64,000 bases of DNA. It comes from an uncultured Eubacteriales bacterium. Its GTDB lineage: Bacteria; Bacillota; Clostridia; Oscillospirales; Oscillospiraceae. Position 1 is the stretch's first letter; every line of letters starts with the position of its first letter. Shown one piece after another: positions 7,764 to 16,007 of the stretch. The notes beneath the pieces are model-generated. The model worked only from the letters and a program-made list of their open reading frames with translations, was not told the DNA's origin and did no database searches. The position numbers and the translations under genes are program-made. The stretch is taken from NCBI GenBank assembly GCA_958402445.1, contig CATXTO010000002.1:97504-161503 (forward strand), written 5' to 3'.

Positions 7764-9608
7764 CTATGATCTGGAGGTCCGGGTTGCGTTGAGAATAGCC
7801 AACACCGCAACACCCACGTCCGCAAAAACGGCCATCCACATGGTCGCCAGCCCAAGCACACTGAGCAGCAGCACAGCAAACTTCACCGCCAGGGCAAAGA
7901 CAATATTTTGGCGCGCGATCCGCAGGGTCTTGCGGGCAATTCGGATGGCGCGGGGCAGGCAGCGCAGATCATCCTTTAATAGAACCAAGTCTGCGGCCTC
8001 TACCGCCGCATCCGAGCCTATGCCACCCATGGCCACGCCTACGCTGGCCAAAGCCAATACCGGAGCGTCGTTTACGCCGTCTCCCACGAATAAAACTCCA
8101 CCGCTGGTCTCCTGCAGCTGCCGAACCCGTTCCACCTTATCCTGAGGAAGCAGTCCGGAAAACCAACGGGTCAGCCCCAGTTCGCCGGCAACCGTGGCCG
8201 CGGCTGCCTCCCGGTCCCCCGTGAGCATGACGGTCTCCTGAACGCCCAGAGGCCGCAGCTCCTCCAGGGTCTCCCGGGCTCCGGGCTTAACCGTATCCCC
8301 CAGATAGATACAGCCGGCATACTGGCCGTCAACCGCAGCAAAAATGAGCGTACCGTTTTTCCCTTCGGCGGGATGCTTCAGCCCCTGCTCCTCCATAAAT
8401 GCGGCATTTCCCGCCATGACAGAATGACCGTCCACCACCGCGACAATTCCTCTTCCTGGAACTTCCTGCAAGTCCTCCACTTTACACTTGAGTTCTCCTG
8501 CCGCGGCCACGATAGCCCGCGCCACCGGATGATGAGAGCTGGATTCAGCGCCTGCAACCAAGTGAAGCAGCGTTTGCTTCTCCATTTGCACCGCTTCTAC
8601 TCCCACCACAGAGAACGAACCGGTGGTCAGGGTACCAGTTTTATCGAAAACCGCGGTATCCGCCTTTGCCAGGTTTTCCAAGGCGATCCCACCTTTTGCT
8701 ATCATACCGGCACGGGATACGGCGCCCATCCCGCCAAAAAAGCTCAACGGCACCGATATCACTAGAGCGCAGGGGCAGGAAACCACCAAAAAGTTCAGAG
8801 CCCGAGTGATCCACTTGACAAACTGCATTCCGTCAAACAACGGCGGAACCAGGGCAAGAAGGACGGCGCCAAGGACCACACACGGGGTATACCGTCTGGC
8901 AAAGCGGGTGATAAGGCTCTCTGTTGCAGACTTCCCCTCGCTGGCGGACTCCATGAGCTCCAAGATTCTGGCAACCGTAGAGGACGCGTATTCGCTCTCA
9001 GCCCGGATGGTCAAAACACCGGAAATATTGATGCAGCCGGAGAGAATCCGGTCCCCGGGACCAACGTCCGAAGGGACGGATTCCCCAGTAATTTTCGCCG
9101 TGTCCACAGACGAAGCGCCTTCAATGATAACGCCGTCCACTGGAATCCGCTGTCCGGGTAGAACCCGCAACAGGTCCCCCACAGCAACTTCCTCCGGGTC
9201 GCATTCCACGACCGCACCGTCCCGTAGGACGTTTGCAACATCCGGACGCAGATCCATCAGTGACGCAACTGAGCGGCGGGAGCGTTCCACCGCAATGCTC
9301 TGGAACAGCTCCCCCACCTGGAAAAACAGCATGACCGCCGCGCCCTCATCAAAATCTCCCAGGGCGAAGGCGCCTATGGTGGCAATGGTCATAAGAAAAA
9401 ACTCATCGAAAATTTGTCCGTGACCGATGTTTCGGATTGCCTTCGCCGCCACCTCCAAGCCGCAAAACAGCCAGGCCAAAAGCAGCAGCCCCACCGCAAT
9501 CCATTGAGCCGTCGGGGTTGAGACGGTTCGCTCCAAAATCATGCCGGCTGCAAAAAGCACCACACCGGCCACAATCCGACTCAGTAAACTTTTCTGTTTT
9601 TTTGTCAT
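7764..9608 (-). CDS. Heavy-metal P1B-type ATPase (Zn/Cd/Pb exporter type)
   Basis: 614-residue metal-exporting ATPase. The membrane CPC motif (SCPCALVISVPLS), phosphorylation loop DKTGTLTTG, the SSHHPVARAI HP motif and the hinge GDGVNDAPVLALA are all present. CPC with a following SVPLSFFGG, and the absence of the copper-type motifs, places it with the Zn/Cd group (CadA/ZntA). There is no N-terminal metal-binding domain; that domain is encoded separately by the gene upstream, which ends 5 bases before this start. A convergent terminator lies beyond its stop. Confidence 0.93.
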   Translation of the reverse strand: MTKKQKSLLSRIVAGVVLFAAGMILERTVSTPTAQWIAVGLLLLAWLFCGLEVAAKAIRNIGHGQIFDEFFLMTIATIGAFALGDFDEGAAVMLFFQVGELFQSIAVERSRRSVASLMDLRPDVANVLRDGAVVECDPEEVAVGDLLRVLPGQRIPVDGVIIEGASSVDTAKITGESVPSDVGPGDRILSGCINISGVLTIRAESEYASSTVARILELMESASEGKSATESLITRFARRYTPCVVLGAVLLALVPPLFDGMQFVKWITRALNFLVVSCPCALVISVPLSFFGGMGAVSRAGMIAKGGIALENLAKADTAVFDKTGTLTTGSFSVVGVEAVQMEKQTLLHLVAGAESSSHHPVARAIVAAAGELKCKVEDLQEVPGRGIVAVVDGHSVMAGNAAFMEEQGLKHPAEGKNGTLIFAAVDGQYAGCIYLGDTVKPGARETLEELRPLGVQETVMLTGDREAAAATVAGELGLTRWFSGLLPQDKVERVRQLQETSGGVLFVGDGVNDAPVLALASVGVAMGGIGSDAAVEAADLVLLKDDLRCLPRAIRIARKTLRIARQNIVFALAVKFAVLLLSVLGLATMWMAVFADVGVAVLAILNATRTSRS

Positions 9609-9612
9609 GGGG

Positions 9613-9837
9613 CTACTTCACCACAATTCTGCAAGCCGGTTCAATCCGGCTGATTTCCCGTTGTACCTTTTCCAGCAGCGACGGCAAATCCGTGCCGTCC
9701 GGCAGAACGAGCGATAACCGGGAAGTCATGAAGCTTATCGTAGCCTTCTCCACCTCCGGGAGCTTGTTGATCGCCGCTTCCATCTTCGCGGCGCAATTGG
9801 CGCAGTCCAGCTCTTCCAACGCATAGGATTTTCTCAT
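9613..9837 (-). CDS. Stand-alone heavy-metal-associated (HMA) domain protein
   Basis: 74-residue ferredoxin-fold HMA protein with the metal site DCANCAAK near residues 11-18 (CxxC), followed by the typical LPEVEKATISF and LSLVLP strands. It most likely delivers metal to, or acts as the detached N-terminal domain of, the P1B ATPase encoded next. Its start is 3 bases before the ArsR stop region, giving a tight ArsR-HMA-ATPase operon. Confidence 0.9.
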   Translation of the reverse strand: MRKSYALEELDCANCAAKMEAAINKLPEVEKATISFMTSRLSLVLPDGTDLPSLLEKVQREISRIEPACRIVVK

Positions 9838-9839
9838 GT

Positions 9840-10136
9840 TTATTCCTCCTCTAAATGTTCTTTCGCCATGCCCAAAATGACTTTCACATGGTCGTCCGCC
9901 AGGCTATAGCCCACCAGCTTGCCCTGCCTGCGGCTCTTCACCAACTTGGCTTGCTTCAGCAGCCGCAGCTGATGGGAGATGGCTGACTGACTAGCGCCCA
10001 CCCGATCCGCCAACTCCTGCACGTACAGCTCTCCGTCAAACAGACTGCACAAAATTTTGATGCGGGTGGAATCTCCGAAAACCTTAAATAGCTCCGCCAT
10101 ATCAATTAGCTGATCTTCATTTTCCAATCCTCTCAC
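9840..10136 (-). CDS. ArsR/SmtB-family metal-responsive repressor
   Basis: 98-residue winged-helix repressor: FGDSTRIKILCSLF, ELYVQELADRVGASQSAISHQLRLLKQAKLV (recognition helix) and a C-terminal helix DDHVKVILGMAKEHLEEE with the Asp/His set of an alpha-5 (CzrA/SmtB-type) Zn site. No Cys pair of the CadC alpha-3 type is seen, so Zn(II)/Co(II) is a more likely ligand than Cd/Pb. It heads the operon with HMA and ATPase, and a palindromic operator lies just upstream. Confidence 0.9.
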   Translation of the reverse strand: MRGLENEDQLIDMAELFKVFGDSTRIKILCSLFDGELYVQELADRVGASQSAISHQLRLLKQAKLVKSRRQGKLVGYSLADDHVKVILGMAKEHLEEE

Positions 10137-10144
10137 CTCACATT

Positions 10145-10162
10145 ATCATATTTACATATGAT
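10145..10162. promoter_or_regulatory. ArsR-type operator
   Basis: Inverted repeat ATCATAT-TTAC-ATATGAT, 9 bases upstream of the ArsR start. Spacing and AT-rich arms fit SmtB/CzrA operators. The minus-strand TATGAT inside it may be the -10. Confidence 0.65.
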
Positions 10163-10247
10163 TAAGTCTTCATGTATAGTATATGCAGAACGCCTCTTTT
10201 TGTCAAGCCTGGAATTACAAAATTTTCGACATCTGTGAAAATAAACC

Positions 10248-10280
10248 CCTGGCCATACCCGCAATTCGGGTATGGCCAGG
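10248..10280 (-). terminator. Terminator of the dinB operon
   Basis: 14-bp perfect stem CCTGGCCATACCCG (10248-10261) / CGGGTATGGCCAGG (10267-10280). On the minus strand it is followed by GGTTTATTTTC. The roughly 200 bases between it and the dinB stop hold only an unconvincing 85-codon open frame. Confidence 0.75.
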
Positions 10281-10484
10281 GATACCGGAGTGCCGGCGAC
10301 AATAACAGCCGCGCTTCTTCCAGTTAGATGGAGCGGACATCGTGCCAGTTGTGCTCATGCAGGGCCGGCGGCGCCGCAGGACCTGTTCCAGCCATGCGAT
10401 AAAATTATCTGCCTGCAAGGTCCAGAAGTGCGTGTCCATGGGAAAGCAAACGCTCTTTCCTGCCCGCGCCATTCCGGCGGTTTT

Positions 10485-11756
10485 TCACACCTTTTTGGTG
10501 ACGCCGGTGCGGCGTTCCTTGGACAAGCCCCCGGCCATATGGTCCAAGCGGCTGTTGAGGAATCGGGCCCGCCGCACTACGTCCTCTCCGAATCGCTCCC
10601 GCAGGCGGTCCACCGTCCGGTCCAGCTCCACCCTACGCTCATATTGGACCGGGCTGACCGGGGAAAACAGATCGTACTGGCAATACCGCTCACCGGACAG
10701 CTTGGTCACCTGCACGCCCAGCTGCCGTAACGGGGTTTTCCGGTCCCAAGCCTCGTCAAAAGCCCGGCAGGCCGCCCGGTACAGCTCTGCCGTGAGGTCC
10801 GTAGCCCCTGCCAACTGAATTTGATGGGAAAAATCCCGAAAATCAGAGGTCCGAAGCTGCACGGTGACGCAGCCGCCGACCTTGCCGTCCCGCCGCATTC
10901 GCATGCCGACGGTCTCACAGAGGCTCAGCAGCACCTGGTGGGCGGTTCCGGCGTCCGTCACATTGAAAGAGACGGTTGTAGAATTTCCATATCCTTTATT
11001 CTCTGGGGATGCTTCCTCCACCGGATCTGCATTGCGCCCATTGGCAAAGTGCCAAATGGTCTCTCCCGGCCGGCCCAAAAGCCGTCGGAGGTGTCTGGGA
11101 TCCGCCTGCGCTAGGTCGCCCACGGTCAGGATGCCTTGCCGGCGAAGCTTTTGTTCCGTGGCTGGTCCCACTAAGAACAGCGTACGCACCGGCAGCGGCC
11201 ATAGCTTCGACGGCACCTCTTCGGGGAACAGTGTATGAACCAGGTTGGGCTTTTGAAAATCCCCAGCCATTTTGGCCAGCAGCTTGTTGGAGGACACCCC
11301 AATGTTCACTGTAAAGCCCAGTTCCCGATCAATCATCTCCCGCAGCATCTCCGCCGCCTGGACCGGTGGGCCGTACAGGCCCTGGGTGCCCGTCATATCC
11401 GCCCAGGCCTCATCGATGGAATACTGCTCCACCACCGGGGCCACCTGCTTCAGCAGCCGAATCATATGCCGGGAACACGCCACATACAATCCGTAATCCG
11501 GCTCTACCACTGTGAGATTGGGACACTTTTCCATGGCCTGAAACAGAGGCTCCCCGGTATGGATTCCATATCGCTTTGCCGGAATGCTCTTGGCCAGGAT
11601 GATGCTGCGGCGGGAGCTACGGTCCCCTGCAACCACGGCTGGAATTTTCCGCAAATCCAACGAATCCCCCAAGACCAGCACACGGTACGCCGCAGTCCAG
11701 GAGAGGAAGGCGCTGTTGGCGTCAATGTGAAAAATAACCCGCTGCGGTCTATTCAT
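10485..11756 (-). CDS. dinB: Y-family DNA polymerase IV (DinB)
   Basis: 423-residue error-prone translesion polymerase. The catalytic IDANSAFLSW (about residues 11-20) and YSIDEAW (about 103-109) carry the acidic metal ligands. The thumb helix-hairpin-helix region (GILTVGDLAQ...RLLGRPGETIW) and little-finger domain follow. It lacks an obvious C-terminal beta-clamp peptide of the QxxLF type, though QYDLF near residue 368 could serve. Its ATG overlaps the stop of the upstream gene by 4 bases (ATGA-type coupling). No LexA box was recognised. Confidence 0.93.
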   Translation of the reverse strand: MNRPQRVIFHIDANSAFLSWTAAYRVLVLGDSLDLRKIPAVVAGDRSSRRSIILAKSIPAKRYGIHTGEPLFQAMEKCPNLTVVEPDYGLYVACSRHMIRLLKQVAPVVEQYSIDEAWADMTGTQGLYGPPVQAAEMLREMIDRELGFTVNIGVSSNKLLAKMAGDFQKPNLVHTLFPEEVPSKLWPLPVRTLFLVGPATEQKLRRQGILTVGDLAQADPRHLRRLLGRPGETIWHFANGRNADPVEEASPENKGYGNSTTVSFNVTDAGTAHQVLLSLCETVGMRMRRDGKVGGCVTVQLRTSDFRDFSHQIQLAGATDLTAELYRAACRAFDEAWDRKTPLRQLGVQVTKLSGERYCQYDLFSPVSPVQYERRVELDRTVDRLRERFGEDVVRRARFLNSRLDHMAGGLSKERRTGVTKKV

Positions 11757-12523
11757 CCCAATGTCTCCTCCCGGTAAGGCTGGAGCGCCTTTTGCAGCAG
11801 GTGCAGCCGGCAGTAACCCGGCTCCTGTGCCACAACGCCTTGGTCTTTGTAGCCGTTGCGCAAGAAGAAAGCCAGATCCCCATTGGGAAAGACCCCTTTT
11901 TCGTCCGAGATCACTTCAAGTACTCGATAGGTCTGGGCCAGTTTGGCTTCCAGCCGCCGCAGAGGCGGCGATTTGTAATCCCACAATGCGTCAGACAGAT
12001 ATACACAGGTTAAAAAGGCGATGTCTCTCCCCTTCGGAACTGCATAGGGCACCAGGAGACTGGGCAAAAATTCTGCGCCCCCCAAAAGCCTCGTCCCGGC
12101 GACATTGACACAGCCAAATACTGGCTGCCCCAATTTCCCCAGCCAGGCGGCTTTCTCCATGCAGCCAGATTCACACAACTGGCCTGTGCAGGCTCCCGCT
12201 ACCCGAAAATTGTCCTTTGTCAGCAGCTCCAAAGAACCGGTGGCCTCTTTGGTCCCCAGCTTGAGGCGGTAAGGCCTCTCCTCCGGGAGCTCCCCCCGGC
12301 ACAGCGCCTCCAAAAAGGCTTCCCGCAGAGGGCTGAAATACCGTCTGGCCTCCTGAACCACCGTTAACATGGGAAAGAACATCCCCATCCGCCGCGCCAG
12401 CTCCGGGGCCTTGGACACATCCAGACAGGTGATTTTTAGTCGACCCCGGTAGCGCTCTAATAAACGCAACATGTCTCCATGCAGAGGGCACTGGAAGCCC
12501 CAATAGTAAAAGTCCACCCTCAT
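11753..12523 (-). CDS. Unknown protein, possible thioredoxin-like plus GNAT-like domains
   Basis: 256-residue soluble protein I do not recognise as a named family. The N-terminus (VDFYYWGFQCPLHGDMLRLLERY) has the strand-turn-helix look of a thioredoxin fold with one Cys where CxxC would be. The middle has AGACTGQLCESGC. The C-terminal third (DIAFLTCVYLS, then NGDLAFFLRNGYKDQGVV and a final strand) resembles the end of a GNAT acetyltransferase. This two-part layout recalls YoaP-type proteins, but that is inference. Its stop overlaps the dinB start, so it is translationally coupled to the polymerase. Confidence 0.55.
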   Translation of the reverse strand: MRVDFYYWGFQCPLHGDMLRLLERYRGRLKITCLDVSKAPELARRMGMFFPMLTVVQEARRYFSPLREAFLEALCRGELPEERPYRLKLGTKEATGSLELLTKDNFRVAGACTGQLCESGCMEKAAWLGKLGQPVFGCVNVAGTRLLGGAEFLPSLLVPYAVPKGRDIAFLTCVYLSDALWDYKSPPLRRLEAKLAQTYRVLEVISDEKGVFPNGDLAFFLRNGYKDQGVVAQEPGYCRLHLLQKALQPYREETLG

Positions 12524-12536
12524 CCACGCCGCCTCC

Positions 12537-12863
12537 TCAATAGATCCAACGCATCAGCTCCCAGCTATGGGCGCCAATGGCATACTTCAGCTCAAAAGCC
12601 CGCTCCCGATCCTCCAGCGTGGCCCGGCAGAGAAAAATAATCGCTTCAATTCCAACGTAGGACACCTTCCGGGTACTGAGCACCCGGTCGATGTCCAATC
12701 GAATCAGCTGGTGGTGCTCATCCTCGAAGCGGAGACGCAGCGGCTTGATTCCTCCGCAGGTATCCCAGGCCGCAATGACCTCAACTTTATTCTCCTGCCG
12801 CAATGTCCTCACCCCAAATTCAAACGTTTGTTCTAATATATCATCAGAACCTGTGATTTGCAA
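12537..12863 (-). CDS. Small conserved protein of the DinB neighbourhood
   Basis: Up to 108 residues; the pattern KVEVIAAWDTCGGIKPLRLRFEDEHHQ, IRLDIDRVLSTRK and a final WELMRW resembles short beta-rich proteins often encoded beside Y-family polymerases in Firmicutes. No catalytic motif is visible. ATG 12863 is the longest start; a start near VRTLRQ would give about 90 residues. It is the first gene of a three-gene operon ending in dinB, so a role in lesion bypass or polymerase control is plausible but unproven. Confidence 0.6.
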   Translation of the reverse strand: MQITGSDDILEQTFEFGVRTLRQENKVEVIAAWDTCGGIKPLRLRFEDEHHQLIRLDIDRVLSTRKVSYVGIEAIIFLCRATLEDRERAFELKYAIGAHSWELMRWIY

Positions 12864-12916
12864 GAGGAAGATTGCGCCATAGCAAAATTTTCCATTTTTA
12901 TTTTTTCCCAGGGTTC

Positions 12917-12945
12917 TTGCTTTCCACTGGGGAATCTGTTACAAT
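12917..12945 (+). promoter_or_regulatory. Promoter of the HAD hydrolase gene
   Basis: TTGCTT (12917-12922), 17-nt spacer, TACAAT (12940-12945), 44 bases before the HAD start. Confidence 0.6.
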
Positions 12946-12988
12946 GCGTGCCTACAGGAAAATTCACCCTGTCGTCTGGAGGTTGCCC

Positions 12989-13648
12989 ATGCTGAAGTAC
13001 CCCTGTCTGGTCCTGGATCACGACGATACAGTGGTCCGCAGTGAGTCCACCGTGAATTACCCTGCCTTTCTGGAGGCCTTGCGAGTTCTTCGGCCCGGCG
13101 AGACCATTTCTCTGCGCGAGTACACGCTTTGGTGTTTTCGCCATGGGTTTTCCGCACTTTGCACCCAGCGCTTCGGTTTCACCGAGGCGGAATTTCAGGT
13201 CCAGTTTCAAATATGGCTGGAATATGTAATGACGCATATTCCCCCCTGCTTCCCTGGCATAGACCGGATTCTACGCCGGCAGCGAGAAGCCGGCGGCTTG
13301 ATTTGCGTGGTATCTCACTCGGCCCGGGAAAATATTCTCCGGGACTATGACACACATTTCGGCTTGCGTCCGGACTGCATTTACGGCTGGGAGCTGGGAC
13401 CGGAACGGAGGAAGCCCATGCCTTATTCCCTAGACCAAATTATGGCCGCCTACTCCCTGAGCCCGGAGGAGCTCCTGATGGTAGACGACCTAAAGCCAGG
13501 CTATGACATGGCCGAGTCCAGGGGCGTGGATTTTGCCTGGGCTGGGTGGGCGCGGGAAGATATCCCTGAAATCAGCCAATTTATGCAGCAAGCCTGCGCC
13601 TATGTGTTCCGTTCGACCCAAGAGCTGGAGCATTTTTTATTCACATAG
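12989..13648 (+). CDS. HAD-superfamily hydrolase
   Basis: 219-residue HAD phosphatase. Motif I is LDHDDTVV near the N-terminus (DxDxT nucleophile and acid-base Asp), motif II VVSHS, the motif III Lys near RRKPMPYSLDQI, and motif IV LMVDDLKPG. The cap lies between motifs I and II. ATG 12989 has TGGAGGT 5 bases upstream; the longer frame upstream crosses the promoter. The substrate is unknown; the fold is that of phosphoglycolate phosphatase / beta-phosphoglucomutase-like enzymes. The next gene has its own promoter. Confidence 0.86.
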   Translation: MLKYPCLVLDHDDTVVRSESTVNYPAFLEALRVLRPGETISLREYTLWCFRHGFSALCTQRFGFTEAEFQVQFQIWLEYVMTHIPPCFPGIDRILRRQREAGGLICVVSHSARENILRDYDTHFGLRPDCIYGWELGPERRKPMPYSLDQIMAAYSLSPEELLMVDDLKPGYDMAESRGVDFAWAGWAREDIPEISQFMQQACAYVFRSTQELEHFLFT

Positions 13649-13673
13649 CTGCCATTCCATCCCCCAGGGGGGC

Positions 13674-13702
13674 TTGTACTGCCGTCTCCTCTCCGGTATA
13701 AT
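13674..13702 (+). promoter_or_regulatory. Promoter of the ECF S-component gene
   Basis: TTGTAC (13674-13679), 17-nt spacer, perfect TATAAT (13697-13702), 35 bases before the start codon. The short leader leaves no room for a riboswitch. Confidence 0.7.
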
Positions 13703-13736
13703 AGGGACAATTTTAGATGAGAGAGAGGAGCTTCCC

Positions 13737-14279
13737 ATGAAAAAACCGCAGACAAAGCGGCTGGTCACTTCCGCCGCCTGTATTGCCCTGGGGATTCTGC
13801 TTCCCATGGTGTTCCATACCATTCCCAATGCCGGCTCTATTTTCCTCCCCATGCATATTCCCGTACTGCTTTGCGGCTTGGTCTGCGGGTGGGGCTACGG
13901 CCTGGCGGTGGGCGTCCTCACGCCGGTGCTCTCCGCCCTGCTGACGCAGATGCCGCCTGCCGCCGTCCTCCCCGGTATGGCCTGTGAGCTGGCGGTCTAT
14001 GGCCTGATCACCGGACTGTTGTCCCGTCGGGTGCGGACCGGAAAATACCTGGCAAATCTGTACATCTCCTTAGTATCCGCTATGCTTATCGGCCGCGTTA
14101 CCTATGGCGTTCTCAACGCCCTGATTTTTAAAGCCGGGCAGTACAGTCTGAACCTTTGGCTCACCGCCGCATTTATTACGGGCCTTCCCGGCATTGCCAT
14201 CCAGTTGGTTTTGATTCCGCCGCTGGTATTCGCTCTGGAAAGGGCACACGTCTTTTCCACAACGGAACTGCAGCATTGA
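13737..14279 (+). CDS. ECF transporter S component
   Basis: 180-residue membrane protein with about six hydrophobic segments, starting KRLVTSAACIALGILLPMVFH. The N-terminal pattern (LGILLPMVF...IFLPMHIPVLLCGLVCGWGYGLAVGVLTPVLSALLT) is characteristic of ECF-type S components that bind vitamins or related substrates and plug into a shared EcfT/EcfA module encoded elsewhere. GAGAGGAG lies 6 bases before ATG 13737. The substrate is not readable from sequence or neighbours. A short GC-rich hairpin with a T-run follows at about 14288-14316 (CCGCCGTGG / CCACGGCGG). Confidence 0.85.
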   Translation: MKKPQTKRLVTSAACIALGILLPMVFHTIPNAGSIFLPMHIPVLLCGLVCGWGYGLAVGVLTPVLSALLTQMPPAAVLPGMACELAVYGLITGLLSRRVRTGKYLANLYISLVSAMLIGRVTYGVLNALIFKAGQYSLNLWLTAAFITGLPGIAIQLVLIPPLVFALERAHVFSTTELQH

Positions 14280-14342
14280 TTCTATTTCCGCCGTGGTTTT
14301 CCACGGCGGATTTTTTCGACTGTTTTAGCTCCTTGACATCTG

Positions 14343-14351
14343 TGGTATAAT
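14343..14351 (+). promoter_or_regulatory. Extended -10 promoter of smpB
   Basis: TGG followed by perfect TATAAT (14346-14351) forms an extended -10 element 36 bases upstream of the smpB GTG. The TTGACA at 14333-14338 is too close to be its -35. Confidence 0.5.
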
Positions 14352-14386
14352 AAAAATAGTTATTGTAGTCATCGCAAGGGATCACA

Positions 14387-14872
14387 GTGCGATTATCAGG
14401 GGGTGAGGGTCTGGGGCAGACGGGAATTCAGCTTGTAGCAAAAAACCGGCAGGTCTACCATGATTATTTTGTGGAAGAGGAGTACGAGGCCGGCATCGAG
14501 CTGTTTGGTACGGAGGTCAAGTCCATCCGCGCCGGAACGCTAAACCTGAAGGACGCCTGGTGCGGTATCCGCGAGGGGCAGCTTTTTGTGAACCAGATGC
14601 ATATCTCTCCCTATGAAAAGGGTAATATTTTCAACAAGGACCCAGTGCGGCCCAGACGTCTTTTGATGCACAAGCAGGAGATTCGCCGTCTTTACGGGAA
14701 GGTGAAGCAGGATGGATATGCGCTGGTCCCCCTTTCCGTATATTTCAAAAACTCCCGTGTAAAACTGGCAGTGGGTCTGTGCAAGGGCAAAAAGCTTTAC
14801 GATAAACGGCAGGATGCCGCAGTTAAGGACGCCAAACGGCAAATGGACCGGGCGATGAAAGAGAGGAACTAA
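14387..14872 (+). CDS. smpB: SsrA-binding protein SmpB
   Basis: 161-residue tmRNA-binding protein needed for trans-translation of stalled ribosomes. The OB-fold core is clear: KNRQVYHDYFVEEEYEAGIELFGTEVKSIRAG, SPYEKGN, RRLLMHKQEI, VPLSVYFKNSRVKLAVGLCKGKKLYDKR, and the basic C-terminal tail. GTG 14387, with AAGGGAT 4 bases ahead, is the only standard in-frame start near the family N-terminus; it adds about 8 residues compared with most relatives. ssrA itself lies 0.7 kb downstream on the same strand. Confidence 0.94.
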   Translation: MRLSGGEGLGQTGIQLVAKNRQVYHDYFVEEEYEAGIELFGTEVKSIRAGTLNLKDAWCGIREGQLFVNQMHISPYEKGNIFNKDPVRPRRLLMHKQEIRRLYGKVKQDGYALVPLSVYFKNSRVKLAVGLCKGKKLYDKRQDAAVKDAKRQMDRAMKERN

Positions 14873-14876
14873 TTTT

Positions 14877-15413
14877 ATGAATCCAACTGTTACCATCGAA
14901 ATGGAGCAAGGCGGAAGCATTATTGCAGAGCTCTACCCGGAAATCGCACCCCAGTCTGTGCACAATTTTATATTTCTGGCACAAAAGGGGTTTTATGACG
15001 GTTTGATTTTTCATCGGGTGATTTCCGGATTTATGATTCAGGGCGGCTGCCCAGAGGGCACTGGGACGGGCGGTCCCGGCTATTGCATTCAGGGAGAGTT
15101 CCGGTTAAACGGCGTAGACAACCCGCAAAAACACAAGCGGGGTGTTTTGTCCATGGCCCGGGCCCAATCCCCCAACTCTGCCGGAAGTCAGTTCTTTATC
15201 ATGCACCAGGATTCGCCACATTTGGATGGTCAATACGCCGCCTTCGGTAAGGTGACAGCCGGCATGGATGTGGTAGACCGGATCGCCTCCGCCTCCTGTG
15301 ACCGGAACGACCGGCCTATGCAGGAGCAAAAAATCAAGCGGATCACCGTGGACACCCACGGCGAAACTTATCCGGAGCCGAAAAAGCTGCCGGACCCCTA
15401 CGGCAGGTCTTAA
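14877..15413 (+). CDS. Cyclophilin-type peptidyl-prolyl isomerase
   Basis: 178-residue cytoplasmic PPIase that speeds cis-trans isomerisation of Xaa-Pro bonds. Active-site segments FHRVISGFMIQGG (about residues 46-58), RGVLSMARAQSPNSAGSQFFI and LDGQYAAFGKV are intact, with catalytic Arg in FHRV. There is no signal peptide, so it should be cytosolic. It begins 4 bases after smpB and is probably co-transcribed with it. Confidence 0.95.
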   Translation: MNPTVTIEMEQGGSIIAELYPEIAPQSVHNFIFLAQKGFYDGLIFHRVISGFMIQGGCPEGTGTGGPGYCIQGEFRLNGVDNPQKHKRGVLSMARAQSPNSAGSQFFIMHQDSPHLDGQYAAFGKVTAGMDVVDRIASASCDRNDRPMQEQKIKRITVDTHGETYPEPKKLPDPYGRS

Positions 15414-15555
15414 CGCCTATCTCCTTTCAGCAAGCTGCAATCAAGTAGAGGCGGTTTTATGTAAACTGCCCTGTGCGCTCGATTGCATTTCAAAATTTCT
15501 AAAGTTCTCATTTCTTTTCTGTCCTCAGCAAAAACGCGGCTTCCGCCGCCTATTT

Positions 15556-15903
15556 GGGGGCGTACTGGTTTCGACGGGGGTAGTGAGGCAGGAATAGCGG
15601 GCCGTGGCGCCTGGCCACGATAAAACGGGCAATTTTTAAAATTAACTGACAACTCTCAAGTTGCTCTGGCTGCCTAATTAGGCGCCCATCCGCCCAGGAA
15701 GGACCACGAGCCTGGGTTGGGTGTGATCTGAGTGGTGACCGTGCGTACGCTAAGCTTTGCGCGTGCCATGCATCATGAAGCTACCAAGGTATGGAGGGTG
15801 TTTGTTTCCGCCATAGCGAGGGAATGAAAAGAACAAACTGCGCCTGGAGAAGTTCCTGTCAAGCTGCTTTCGGACGGGGGTCCGATTCCCCCCGCCTCCA
15901 CCA
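15556..15903 (+). ncRNA. ssrA: Transfer-messenger RNA (tmRNA)
   Basis: 348-nt tmRNA. The 5' end GGGGGCG (15556-15562) pairs with CGCCTCC (15893-15899) to form the acceptor stem, followed by A-CCA (15900-15903). The conserved 5' segment ACTGGTTTCGACGGGG and the T-arm GGGTCCGATTCCCCC are present. The tag reading frame ends ACT-GAC-AAC-TCT-CAA-GTT-GCT-CTG-GCT-GCC-TAA (stop 15675-15677), giving a tag tail TDNSQVALAA with the ALAA protease signal. The resume codon lies just before, around 15639-15647, and cannot be fixed by eye. Confidence 0.96.
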
Positions 15904-15908
15904 TTTGC

Positions 15909-15944
15909 AAAACCCTGTCGAAATTGATTTTTCGACAGGGTTTT
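15909..15944 (+). terminator. tmRNA terminator
   Basis: AAAACCCTGTCGAA (15909-15922) pairs with TTCGACAGGGTTTT (15931-15944), 5 bases after the tmRNA CCA, followed by GTTATAATTTT. Confidence 0.85.
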
Positions 15945-16007
15945 GTTATAATTTTAACATAAGGTAATTTATATATAGGGGAATCTATATTAGATAAATG
16001 CAAAGAA

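Noticed and set aside
8623..9423. 266-codon plus-strand open frame
   Set aside because: Antisense to the P1B ATPase gene; rich in Arg, Ser, Pro as expected for a shadow.
10215..10472. 85-codon minus-strand frame after dinB
   Set aside because: It runs through the terminator hairpin, has an Arg-rich composition in its second half and no recognisable domain.
14333..14351. TTGACA and TATAAT before smpB as one promoter
   Set aside because: The spacer would be only 7 bases; the TATAAT is better explained as an extended -10.
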